Part shown: positions 35,291-43,826 of the stretch, one piece after another
Numbering within the stretch: position 1 is the first letter of the stretch
Layout of the letters: each line of letters opens with the position of its first letter
Assembly: GCF_003627995.1 (NCBI RefSeq)
Contig: NZ_CP032707.1
Coordinates: forward strand, 2,470,501 to 2,534,500
Reading direction: 5' to 3'
Source: Brevundimonas naejangsanensis
GTDB lineage: Bacteria; Pseudomonadota; Alphaproteobacteria; Caulobacterales; Caulobacteraceae
DNA length: 64,000 nt
Position numbers and translations under genes: made by a program
Notes under the pieces: model-generated
Told to the model about the DNA's origin: nothing
Database searches by the model: none
Seen by the model: the letters and a program-made list of their open reading frames with translations, nothing else

Positions 35291-35541
35291 CTGCGATCGC
35301 CGCCTTCGGCGCGAGTTGGGCGAACTGCGTGCTCAGCCCGACGGGTCGCGGCTTCGCACCGGGGGGGATAGAATAGGTCACGTGTATCGGCTTGTGCCCG
35401 GGGCCTGGCGCCAGCGCCTCGGCGACCCCGACCGGGCGCGCCGGGCGCGGGGCTGTTGCCACAACAAGACCGCCGAGCGCGATCACGGCCAACATCGCTA
35501 GCCCGGCGAGGCCCGCAAAAAATCTTCAGAACCAGTTTCAT
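35223..35541 (-). pseudogene. broken gene for a membrane-anchored protein
   Basis: ATG 35541 starts MKLVLKIF; skipping one base of the A6 run at 35517-35522 (T6 on this strand) continues as AGLAGLAMLAVIALGGLVVA, a clear membrane anchor, and then runs to a stop at 35223. The product would be about 105 residues of unknown family and overlaps the GNAT relic, so the 3' part has probably been lost in a rearrangement. Confidence 0.4.
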
Positions 35542-35553
35542 CACGCCCCCCGC

Positions 35554-36840
35554 CTAAGTCTGTTCACTGGCGGCAGGCTTCGCCACGGCGAAGATCACGG
35601 AAGCGTTCACGCCCCCGAACCCGAATCCGTTTGAAAGCCCGTAAACGGCCTGGGTGCGGCGAGCGTGGGCTCCGATGAGATCAAGCCCCTCGGCCGCCGC
35701 GTCGGGTCTCTGCAGGTTCAGCGTAGGCGGCAGTATCCCATCCCGAAGGGCGAGAATCGTGAAGACCGCCTCGAGCGCCCCTGCGGCGCCGAGAAGATGG
35801 CCAGTCGCCGATTTGGTCGAGGATATTGCGGGGCCGGCGCCTGATCCGAAGACCGCGCGGATCGCATTCAGCTCGCCCCGGTCCCCTACCGGAGTGGAGG
35901 TGGAATGAGCGTTCAGGTAACCGATCTGCTCCGGGGCGAGACCGGACTGCGCGAGCGCCATCCGCATGGCGCGCTGGGCGCCCTCTCCGTTCTCAGGCGC
36001 TGCGGTCACATGGTGGGCGTCCGCGCTTGTTCCATAGCCCAGGACCTCGGCCAGGATCGTCGCGCCGCGCGCCGTTGCGTGCTCCCAGGATTCGAGAACA
36101 AGGCAGGCAGCGCCTTCGCCCATGACAAAGCCGTCGCGGCCCTCGTCGAACGGTCGCGAGGCCGCCATGGGCGTATCGTTGTACTGGGTGCTGAGCGCGC
36201 GCGCCGCCGCGAAGCCCCCGAAACTGACCGTGTGAATGCAAGCTTCTGCACCACCAGCCACGATGACGTCCGCCTCGCCGGTGCGGATCAGGCGCGCTGC
36301 ATCGCCAATCGCCTGAACGCTTGCGGCGCAGGCCGTCACCGGCGCTCCGAGCGGCCCTTTCAGACCATGACGGATTGAAACCTGCCCGGCGGCGAGATTC
36401 ACCAGCAGGGAGGGGATGGTGAAAGGGGAGAGTCGCTTGACGCCCTGGTTGTCGGTGACGCGCGTCGCGTCCACGATCACCGGGAAACCGCCCACGCCTG
36501 AGGCGATGATGGTCCCCGTGCGCTGCCTCTCGCTTTCGGTCTGTGGCGACCACCCTGACTGGGCGATCGCCTCATCGGCGGCTGCGATAGCCAACTGGAT
36601 GAAGCGATCCACACGGCGCTGTTCGCGATGAGGCATATAGCGGTCGGGATCGAAGCCGCCCTCGGGATCCTCGTTGATGCTTGGGACCATAGCCCCGACC
36701 TTGCAGGCAAGATCGGCGACGATCGCCTCGGGAAGGCGACGCAGGCCGGAGCGTCCGGCAATAAGGCGGGACCAGGCCAGCTCCGTTCCGCAGCCCAGCG
36801 GCGAAACGACGCCGAGCCCAGTGATGACTACGCGATGCAT
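35554..36840 (-). CDS. FabF-like beta-ketoacyl-ACP synthase, accessory copy
   Basis: 428 residues from ATG 36840 (MHRVVITGLGVVSPLG). The Cys-His-His triad is complete: C near 170 (VTACAASVQAI), H near 310 (LNAHSTSTPVGD) and H near 345 (KSATGHLLGAAG). It elongates acyl-ACP in fatty-acid synthesis. It is not in a fab operon: its start overlaps the end of the upstream efflux channel gene, so it is translated with an RND system. This suggests a role in drug tolerance or membrane adjustment rather than bulk lipid synthesis. Confidence 0.88.
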   Translation of the reverse strand: MHRVVITGLGVVSPLGCGTELAWSRLIAGRSGLRRLPEAIVADLACKVGAMVPSINEDPEGGFDPDRYMPHREQRRVDRFIQLAIAAADEAIAQSGWSPQTESERQRTGTIIASGVGGFPVIVDATRVTDNQGVKRLSPFTIPSLLVNLAAGQVSIRHGLKGPLGAPVTACAASVQAIGDAARLIRTGEADVIVAGGAEACIHTVSFGGFAAARALSTQYNDTPMAASRPFDEGRDGFVMGEGAACLVLESWEHATARGATILAEVLGYGTSADAHHVTAAPENGEGAQRAMRMALAQSGLAPEQIGYLNAHSTSTPVGDRGELNAIRAVFGSGAGPAISSTKSATGHLLGAAGALEAVFTILALRDGILPPTLNLQRPDAAAEGLDLIGAHARRTQAVYGLSNGFGFGGVNASVIFAVAKPAASEQT

Positions 36841-38318
36841 GAGGCCGTCTCCAGGTTGACCGATCGTGGGCAGGTTTCGGGTGAAGCCCGTCTTGACGGG
36901 GCGGCCGACCATCCGCCCCCCAGCACGCGAAACAAGCGGACTGTCGCGCGTGAGGCGTCGGCGCGTGCTGCCGCGGCGGCGTCCTCTACTTCGAGAAGGC
37001 GGCGTTTAGCATCCAGAGCGTCCCTGAGGCTCAGGCCGCCCAGATCATAGGCAGTCCGCGCGGTCGCGCTGGCTCGCGCCAGCGCGGCTTGGCTTTCAGT
37101 CGCCTCCAGAGCGTGCCTGTTGCCCCGCGCGAGACGGGAGAAGCCGTCCTCGGCTTCTGATGCGGCGCGCAGGACCGTCCAGCGGTAGGCGGCGGCGGCC
37201 TCGCGCGTTCGGCCTTGCGCAATATCCACCCCGCCGCGCGCCGCGCCGAAGTCGAGCAGACGTCCCGACAGCCCGGCCGAACCCGCGATCTGCAGCGTGT
37301 CCTCGGATATGAGTCCGGACAGTCCCGAAGAAAGGAACCCCGCCAGGCCCTGGATCGTGAGGCGGGGGTAATAGGCCGTGACGGCTTCGGTGAGGCGGGC
37401 GTCCGCCGCCGCCAGTCGGTTCTCGGCCGCGACGATGTCGGGCCTGCGAATCAGTAGGGCGGCGGGCTCGTCGTCGGTTGTGACCGCAAGCGCAGGCGGA
37501 ATGACGCCCCCGCCGAGAATGGTCGCAGCATGGCCCGGCGCGCGTCCGGACAGCAGGTCGATGCGATTGAACGCTTCGTCGCGTCCGGCTTCGATCAGCG
37601 GAAGCAGCGCCCTCGACGCCGAGGCGTCGGCACGGGCCTTCTCCAGTTCCAGGCGGGAGGCGGCGCCTTCCTCATGGCGCAGGGCGATCAATTCGAGCAC
37701 TTCGTCGGAGGTGCGCGCCCGCGCTTGCGCGATTGCTACGCGCGTCTGAAGTTCGCGGGCGGTGATGTAGGCGCTCGCGATCTCTGCGGCGACGCTGAGA
37801 CGTGCGCCTTCAACGTCGATCGCCGCAGCCCTCTGGTCCGATACAGCCGCGCGCCGCGCAACTGACAATCTGCCAAAGAGATCCAATTCCCAGGACGCCG
37901 CAGCATCCAGTCCATAGAGGTCGCGGTTTCTGTCGTAGTCAGGAGACGCCGACGCGATCCGCGCCAAGGGATCTTCCAGGGACTGTCGCCCAGCCGATCC
38001 GGATGCGCTGAACGTGGCGGATGGCAGGTGGTTGGAGGTCGCGATCCGCGACGCCCCGGCGGCCTGCTGCAGCCGGGCCGCGGCCGCCTCTATATCGAGA
38101 TTGCCGAGCAGGGCTCCCTCGACGACACGATCGAGAACGGGGTCGCCGAAAGCGCGCCACCAGTCCGGTTCGAGGCGGGCTGGCCGTAAACCGCCAGCTT
38201 CAACTGTCGCAGCGGCGAACGTCCTGGGCAGATCCACAAGCGGCGTGGGGGACGACTGGCTCGCGCAGGCTGGCAGCGATATCGTGGCCAGCAGGATGGC
38301 AGGTAGAGGCGCCCTCAT
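36828..38318 (-). CDS. RND outer-membrane lipoprotein channel (NodT family)
   Basis: 496 residues. The lipobox ISLPACASQ gives a lipidated cysteine, and TolC-like repeats include LLGNLDIEAAAARLQQAAGA and LLIRRPDIVAAENRLAAADA. It supplies the outer-membrane exit for the RND pump encoded divergently at 39074-43256. Its 3' end overlaps the FabF-like start by 13 bases. An AT-rich operator lies between this gene and tetR. Confidence 0.9.
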   Translation of the reverse strand: MRAPLPAILLATISLPACASQSSPTPLVDLPRTFAAATVEAGGLRPARLEPDWWRAFGDPVLDRVVEGALLGNLDIEAAAARLQQAAGASRIATSNHLPSATFSASGSAGRQSLEDPLARIASASPDYDRNRDLYGLDAAASWELDLFGRLSVARRAAVSDQRAAAIDVEGARLSVAAEIASAYITARELQTRVAIAQARARTSDEVLELIALRHEEGAASRLELEKARADASASRALLPLIEAGRDEAFNRIDLLSGRAPGHAATILGGGVIPPALAVTTDDEPAALLIRRPDIVAAENRLAAADARLTEAVTAYYPRLTIQGLAGFLSSGLSGLISEDTLQIAGSAGLSGRLLDFGAARGGVDIAQGRTREAAAAYRWTVLRAASEAEDGFSRLARGNRHALEATESQAALARASATARTAYDLGGLSLRDALDAKRRLLEVEDAAAAARADASRATVRLFRVLGGGWSAAPSRRASPETCPRSVNLETASCIA

Positions 38319-38340
38319 GGCGAAATTCCTTGCTCATAAT

Positions 38341-38363
38341 AAAATGATGGAATATATTATTTT
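38341..38363. promoter_or_regulatory. AT-rich inverted repeat, likely TetR operator
   Basis: AAAATGAT, a 7-base centre, then ATTATTTT: an inverted repeat with one mismatch in an otherwise GC-rich region. It lies in the 47-base gap between the divergent NodT and tetR starts, where repression of both is expected. Confidence 0.55.
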
Positions 38364-38365
38364 TC

Positions 38366-38992
38366 ATGGATAGCAAGACGCACCGCCCAGAGCTCGGCGT
38401 GAAACGTCCCGGGCGCCCGGCTGTAGATCGGCGAGAAGAGATTCTTGACGCGGCGCAGCGCCTTTACGAACAGATCGGGTTCGAGAAGACCACGATGGGC
38501 GACGTGGCTCGCGAGCTGGGCATGTCGCCTGCCAATCTGTATCGAAGCTTTCCGAACCGGCAGGCGATCGACGAAGCGATCGCCGGCCGGAGCCTCTCGA
38601 GCATTGAGGACAGGGCCTGGATCGAGGCGCGTGCGGTGCGGCCGGCGAGCGAGGCCCTTCCGGCCTTAAGTCGCGCTGTGCTGGAAGAAATGATGTTGCG
38701 CCTGTTCAGCCAGCAACGAATGCATCATCTATGCGCGGTCGCCGCGCGCGAGCAGTGGCCCGTCGTCAAGACCTATATGCAGGGGCTGAGAGGCGCGGTG
38801 CGCCACGTCATCATGGAGGGGCAGCGGTCGGGTGAACTGATCCAGGCTGACCCGGAGCGGCTGGCCGACACAGTATGCGCCGCCCTCACGAGGGTGTGGC
38901 ATCCGCAGATGGTCGAAGCTTTCGTGCACGAGGGCCTGGCGGACACAAGCGATCGGCTTTGCGAGCTGATCCTGTCCGGCCTGAAAAAGTGA
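38366..38992 (+). CDS. TetR/AcrR family repressor of the RND pump
   Basis: 208 residues. The N-terminal HTH reads RREEILDAAQRLYEQIGFEK then TTMGDVARELGMSPANLYRS, a standard TetR motif; the C-terminal helices form the ligand pocket. It lies between the NodT-fabF operon and the adaptor-permease operon and probably represses both through the two AT-rich repeats flanking it. Confidence 0.9.
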   Translation: MDSKTHRPELGVKRPGRPAVDRREEILDAAQRLYEQIGFEKTTMGDVARELGMSPANLYRSFPNRQAIDEAIAGRSLSSIEDRAWIEARAVRPASEALPALSRAVLEEMMLRLFSQQRMHHLCAVAAREQWPVVKTYMQGLRGAVRHVIMEGQRSGELIQADPERLADTVCAALTRVWHPQMVEAFVHEGLADTSDRLCELILSGLKK

Positions 38993-39009
38993 TATAAATT
39001 GTCATTTTT
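38984..39009. promoter_or_regulatory. second AT-rich inverted repeat before the RND adaptor
   Basis: AAAAAGTGA, 9 bases, TCATTTTT. Its half-sites resemble those at 38341-38363 (AAAA-TGA). It overlaps the tetR stop and lies 64 bases before the adaptor start, a suitable place for a second TetR operator. Confidence 0.45.
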
Positions 39010-39073
39010 CATCTTTTAATGCGGCGAAGATGGCGATAGGGGAGCGAGAAAGCAACGCTCTCTCAGGCTCGCC

Positions 39074-40141
39074 ATGTCAAGAATTCGTCTCGCCGCACCA
39101 GCAGTTCTCGGGGCGCTTGCGCTCGTGGCCTGCAGGTCCGAAGTGCCGGCGGCCGACGCGCGACCGCTCGTTCGAACAGCTCTGGTCGGCGAGGCCGACG
39201 CCGCGGTCCTTCGCTACACCGGCGTCGTTCGCCCCCGGACGGAAAGCGACCTGGGTTTCCGCGTCGGCGGCAAGGTCGTTCAGCGCCTCGTTGATCCTGG
39301 TCAGCGCGTTCGGCGCGGACAGGTTCTGATGCGCATCGACGCGACCGACCTGCAGCTGGAGGCCAGCGCGTCGCGCGATCAGTTGCGATCCGCCGAAGCT
39401 CGGGCGGCTCAAGCTGTCGCGGAGGAAACGCGTCAGCGCCGGCTGCTCGACGCGGGCGCTGTGTCTCGGTCCGCCTATGACGCCGCTCTGGCTGCCTCGG
39501 AATCGGCCCAGGCGGCCGTCGCGGCAACCCGTGCAAGCGCGCGTCGGGCGGGCAATCAAGCCGGCTACGGCTCTCTGCTAGCGGATGCCGACGGCATCGT
39601 CACCGACGTCCTGGCGCAGCCGGGGCAGGTGATCGCGCCCGGCGAGGTGGTCCTCCGACTGGCGCGTGCCGGCAATCGTGAGGCTGCGATCGCGGTGCCG
39701 GAAACACAGCTCGCCACCCTGCCGCGAAACGGTCGCGCCTATCTGTACGGCTCAACCACGCCGATCCTCGCCCAGCTTCGCGAGGTCGCGGGTGTCGCTG
39801 ACCCCCTGACGCGGACGTTCGACGTCCGCTTCGTCCTCAGCCAGTCCGAACTGCCGCTGGGATCGACCGTGACGGTCGAGCTGCCCCGCGCGACGTCGGC
39901 TGAGATCCAGGCGCCGCTGACGGCGCTCCACGATCCGGGCTCGGGTCCCGGTGTCTGGGTGGTGCAGAACAACAAGGTCCGCTTCCGGCCGGTCCGGGTC
40001 GCCCGACTGGGCGAAGAAACTGCGTCGATCGCCAGCAGCTCGCTCCTGGCCGGGGAGCGGATCGTGATCTTGGGGGCCAATCGGCTCCGCGAAGGCCAAG
40101 CTGTCCGCCTGGCGGCTCCAAGCAGGGCGGTGCGTCCGTGA
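39074..40141 (+). CDS. RND efflux periplasmic adaptor lipoprotein
   Basis: 355 residues with lipobox LALVAC, an adaptor core (VVRPRTESDLGFRVGGKVVQ, then GYGSLLADADGIVTDVLAQP) and a C-terminal barrel. Adaptors of this size with FRVGGKV pair with CusA/YhiV-unlike, HAE-type pumps of solvent or dye resistance. It overlaps the permease GTG start by four bases. Confidence 0.9.
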   Translation: MSRIRLAAPAVLGALALVACRSEVPAADARPLVRTALVGEADAAVLRYTGVVRPRTESDLGFRVGGKVVQRLVDPGQRVRRGQVLMRIDATDLQLEASASRDQLRSAEARAAQAVAEETRQRRLLDAGAVSRSAYDAALAASESAQAAVAATRASARRAGNQAGYGSLLADADGIVTDVLAQPGQVIAPGEVVLRLARAGNREAAIAVPETQLATLPRNGRAYLYGSTTPILAQLREVAGVADPLTRTFDVRFVLSQSELPLGSTVTVELPRATSAEIQAPLTALHDPGSGPGVWVVQNNKVRFRPVRVARLGEETASIASSSLLAGERIVILGANRLREGQAVRLAAPSRAVRP

Positions 40142-43100
40142 AGATTCCCAATCTTTCGGCGGCGGGCGTCCGTCACCCTTCGGTCACCCTGTTCCTGATT
40201 CTGGCCGTGCTCGCGGCGGGGGCCTTCGCCTTCTTGAAACTGGGACGTGCAGAGGATCCGGGTTTCACCATCAAGGCGATGACCGTCACCGCCGTCTGGC
40301 CGGGCGCGACAGCGGAAGAGATGCAGAACCAGGTCGCCGACCGTCTTGAAAAGCGGCTGCAGGAACTTCGCTACTATGACCGCGTGGAGACGCTCGCGCG
40401 GCCCGGCGTCGTGACCATGACACTGGCGCTGCTGAATTCCACGCCGCCCGGCTCCGTTCAGGATGAGTTCTATCAGGCTCGCAAAAAGCTTCAGGACGAG
40501 GCCGTCAACCTGCCGCGCGGCGTGATCGGCCCCATCATCAATGACGAATACTCCGACGTCTATTACGCCCTGTTCGCTCTGCAGGCCGAGGGGATGCCGC
40601 ACCGTGAACTGGTCCAGGAGGCGGAGATTCTGCGCGAGCGACTGCTTCAGGTCGAGGGCGTCAAGAAGGTCGCCGTCATCGGCGAACAGCCTCAGCGCAT
40701 CTTCGTCGAACTGTCGAACCGCAGGCTCGCCACGCTCGGCGTCACACCCGACCGCATCATCGGGGCCCTGGCCCGCCAGAACCTGCTGACCGGCGACGCT
40801 ACGGTCCAGACGGGCTCCCAGTCGGTCAACATCCGGTTTGGCGGCGCCTTCGACGGCGTCGAGGCGGTGCGCAATACGCCTGTCGCCATCGATGGGCGCA
40901 GCTTTAGGCTGGGCGATATCGCTGAGGTCAGGCGCGGCCATGCCGATCCGGCGGCCTATCTGGTCCGGCACGACGGTGCGCCGGCCATCATGCTGGGCGT
41001 GGTGATGCGCGAACGCTGGAACGGCACCGTGCTCGGCGGGGCGCTGGCCCGCGAGGTCGCCGCCATCCGCGCGGAACTGCCTGTGGGCATGACGATAACG
41101 CAGACGGCTGATCAGTCGAAGAATATCGCCCACGCCTACAACGAGTTCATGCTGAAATTCGCCATGGCGTTGGGCGTGGTCATGATCGTCAGCCTGCTCG
41201 CTCTCGGATTCCGGGTCGGTCTGGTGGTCGCCGCCGCTGTGCCGCTCACCCTGTCGGCCGTCTTTGTCATCATGCTGATGACGGGCCGGGACTTCGATCG
41301 CATCACCCTGGGCGCATTGATCCTGTCGCTCGGCCTGTTGGTCGACGACGCCATCATCGCCATCGAGATGATGGTGGTGAAGATGCAGGAAGGGATGCAC
41401 AGAACCGCTGCTGCAACCTTTGCCTGGGGGGCGACCGCCGCGCCCATGCTCACCGGCACTCTCGTGACCGTGATCGGCTTCCTGCCCGTCGGCTTCGCCC
41501 AATCAACGGCCGGAGAATACGCCGGCGACATCTTCTGGATCGTCGCCTTCGCCCTGCTCGTATCCTGGGTCGTGGCGGTCTACTTCACCCCCTATCTCGG
41601 CGTGAAATTGCTTCCGAAGATCAAGGTGGAGGAGGGCGGTCACGACGCCCTCTACGCCACCAGGCGCTATGACCGGTTCAGGGGGTGGGTCCGCCGGGCC
41701 GTCGCCAGCCGGGGCAAGGTGTCTCTGGCCGTCGTGGCGGCCCTGGTCATCGCGGGCGGACTGATGGCGGTCGTCGTGCCCAAGCAGTTCTTCCCAAACT
41801 CCGACCGGCCCGAACTCCTGGTCGAGGTGGCGATGCCGAAGGGCACGAGCATTCGTGCAACCGAGGCTCTGGTCGCCCGCATTGAAACCGATATCCGCCG
41901 CCACGACGAGGCGTTGTACGTCGACTCCTATGTCGGGGCCGGCGCCCCCCGCTTCTTCCTGTCAGCCAATCCTGAATCGCCGGACCCGTCATTCGCCAAG
42001 ATGGTCATCCTGACCGAGGGTCGCGAGGACCGCGACGAACTGCGCCGGCTCATAGCCGAGCGCATTGAAGCCGGCGCCTATCCGGAGGCTCGGGTTCGTC
42101 TTTCCACCCTGCTGTTCGGGCCGCCGGTGCCCTATCCCGTCGCCTTCCGCGTTTCCGGTCCCGATCCCGACAAGCTGCGTCAGATCGCGGCCCGGACCGC
42201 CGACATCGTCAGGGCCGACCCTCGCACTGTCGGGGTGCATGCAGACTGGGGCGAACGCGCTCCCAGCGTACGGCTCGAGTTCGACGAGGTGCGCCTGAGG
42301 CTTCTTGGCCTCGACCCCGCCAGCGTGTCGCAGCAGGTTGGCGCCCTTATGTCCGGCGTCACCGTTTCTCAGATGCGAACCGATAATCGCACGGTCAATG
42401 TCGTCGTTCGCGCCGATCAGGAGGACCGCAGGAATCTCGACGGGCTCGATAGCTTGGTCATCACCACGGCGGATGGGCGGCCGGTCCCGCTCAGCGGCGT
42501 CGCCCGGCTGACGCCGAGCTTCGAGGATCCGATCCTGATGCGGCGCGATCGACGGCCGACGATTACAGTGCGGACCGACATCGTGGGCCATGTCCAGCCG
42601 CCGGTCGTAACGGCTGCCATTCTCTCCAGACTCAAGGATCTGAAGGCCAGCCTGCCGGAAGGCTATGAGATCACAACAGCGGGCTCAGTCGAGGAATCGG
42701 CCAAGGCCAGCGCCGCCCTGGCGCCGCTCTTCCCGCCGATGATCATCCTGATGCTGACCGTCATCATGCTCCAGACACGGTCATTCAGGATGACCGGCCT
42801 GGTGTTCGCCACCGCCCCCTGGGCCTGATCGGCGCCGTTCCGGCTTTGATGATCACCGGCACGCCTTTCGGCTTCAACGCTATTTTGGGCCTTATCGGTC
42901 TGGCCGGGATCCTGATGCGCAACACTCTGATCCTGGTCGATCAGATCGAGGCCGAACGTGCGCGGGGGCTGGATGAGGTCGAGGCCGTGGTCGAGGCGAC
43001 CGTCCGCCGTGCTCGACCGGTTCTGCTCACCGCGCTGGCTGCTGTGCTCGCCTTCCTGCCCCTGACGCTGTCGACCTTCTGGGGGGCGCTTGCCGTGGTT

Positions 43101-43256
43101 CTCATCGGCGGCACCCTGGTCGGAACCTTGCTGACGCTCTTCTTCCTGCCGGCGCTGTACGTCCTCTGGTTCGTCCGGCGACCTTCGACCGAACCCTCAA
43201 CAGCGAAGCACCTGGTCGCGCAAGACGGATCGATATTAGGAAGCAGCGCCACGTAG
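40138..43256 (+). CDS. RND efflux permease, split by a single-base frameshift
   Basis: The permease begins GTG 40138 and reads through IPNLSAAGVRHPSVTLFLIL, TM4 relay LLVDDAIIAIEMM and a full porter domain, but stops early at 42828 after TGLVFATAPWA. Adding one C to the C5 run at 42815-42819 restores ATAPLGLIGAVPALMITGTP and the last three helices (ILGLIGLAGILMRNTLILVD), ending at 43256: 1039 residues, a normal RND length. As read, two open frames (40138-42828 and 42846-43256) result and the pump would not work. Everything else in the gene is intact, so either a recent mutation or a base-calling error is likely. Confidence 0.88.
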
Positions 43257-43311
43257 CAGCGCCATCAGTTTTTGTAATGAGGATTCAACAGCTCAATATA
43301 GGGACTAAATC

Positions 43312-43677
43312 ATGAATAGAATTGGTTTGGCTTGTGCCGCATCCGTGGCTTTGTTGTTCTCAACGCCAGCTGCCGCTGCAGAAACCGTACGGGAGTTCCT
43401 GGCGACTGCCGACAGCATTCCCAGAAATCCAACCGCGCTCCTGCATCCGGGGATGCGACATCTCCTCAAACAATTGCGGGGATCAATGGCCGAAATTCGC
43501 GCAGAACAGGCGGGCCTGGTCGCTCGTGGGCAGCCCCGGACGATCTGCTTGCCCGAGAAGGTCCCCGTGACAGACCGCTCGATCACGGAACGTTTCGAAG
43601 CAATCCCCGAAAGCCGCCGGGGGATGTCTGTCACCCAGGCCGTGCGCGAGTGGATGGCTGAACGCTATCCCTGCTGA
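43312..43677 (+). CDS. small secreted protein of unknown function
   Basis: 121 residues. A signal peptide (GLACAASVALLFSTPAAAA) is followed by a helical domain with two conserved-looking cysteines (PRTICLPEKV and the C-terminal RYPC), which could form a disulfide. It resembles small Rap1a/Tai-like periplasmic proteins of alphaproteobacteria, but only weakly. A terminator-like hairpin follows, so it is a single-gene unit. Confidence 0.6.
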   Translation: MNRIGLACAASVALLFSTPAAAAETVREFLATADSIPRNPTALLHPGMRHLLKQLRGSMAEIRAEQAGLVARGQPRTICLPEKVPVTDRSITERFEAIPESRRGMSVTQAVREWMAERYPC

Positions 43678-43712
43678 GACGAGCCAACTCAGGTCAATCT
43701 CGAGTGGGCGAT

Positions 43713-43740
43713 GACCCGGTCCCTAATAGGGCGCCGGGTC
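43713..43740 (+). terminator. terminator-like hairpin after the small secreted gene
   Basis: GACCCGG pairs with CCGGGTC, with an inner CCCT-AAT-AGGG stem, followed by TCTCCTTT. Confidence 0.65.
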
Positions 43741-43826
43741 TCTCCTTTGGACAGGGCGCGATCGGATAGACAAGGATGACCGCCCCACAACGAAGCAGCG
43801 GCCAACCAAACCGCGAGGGTTCAACT

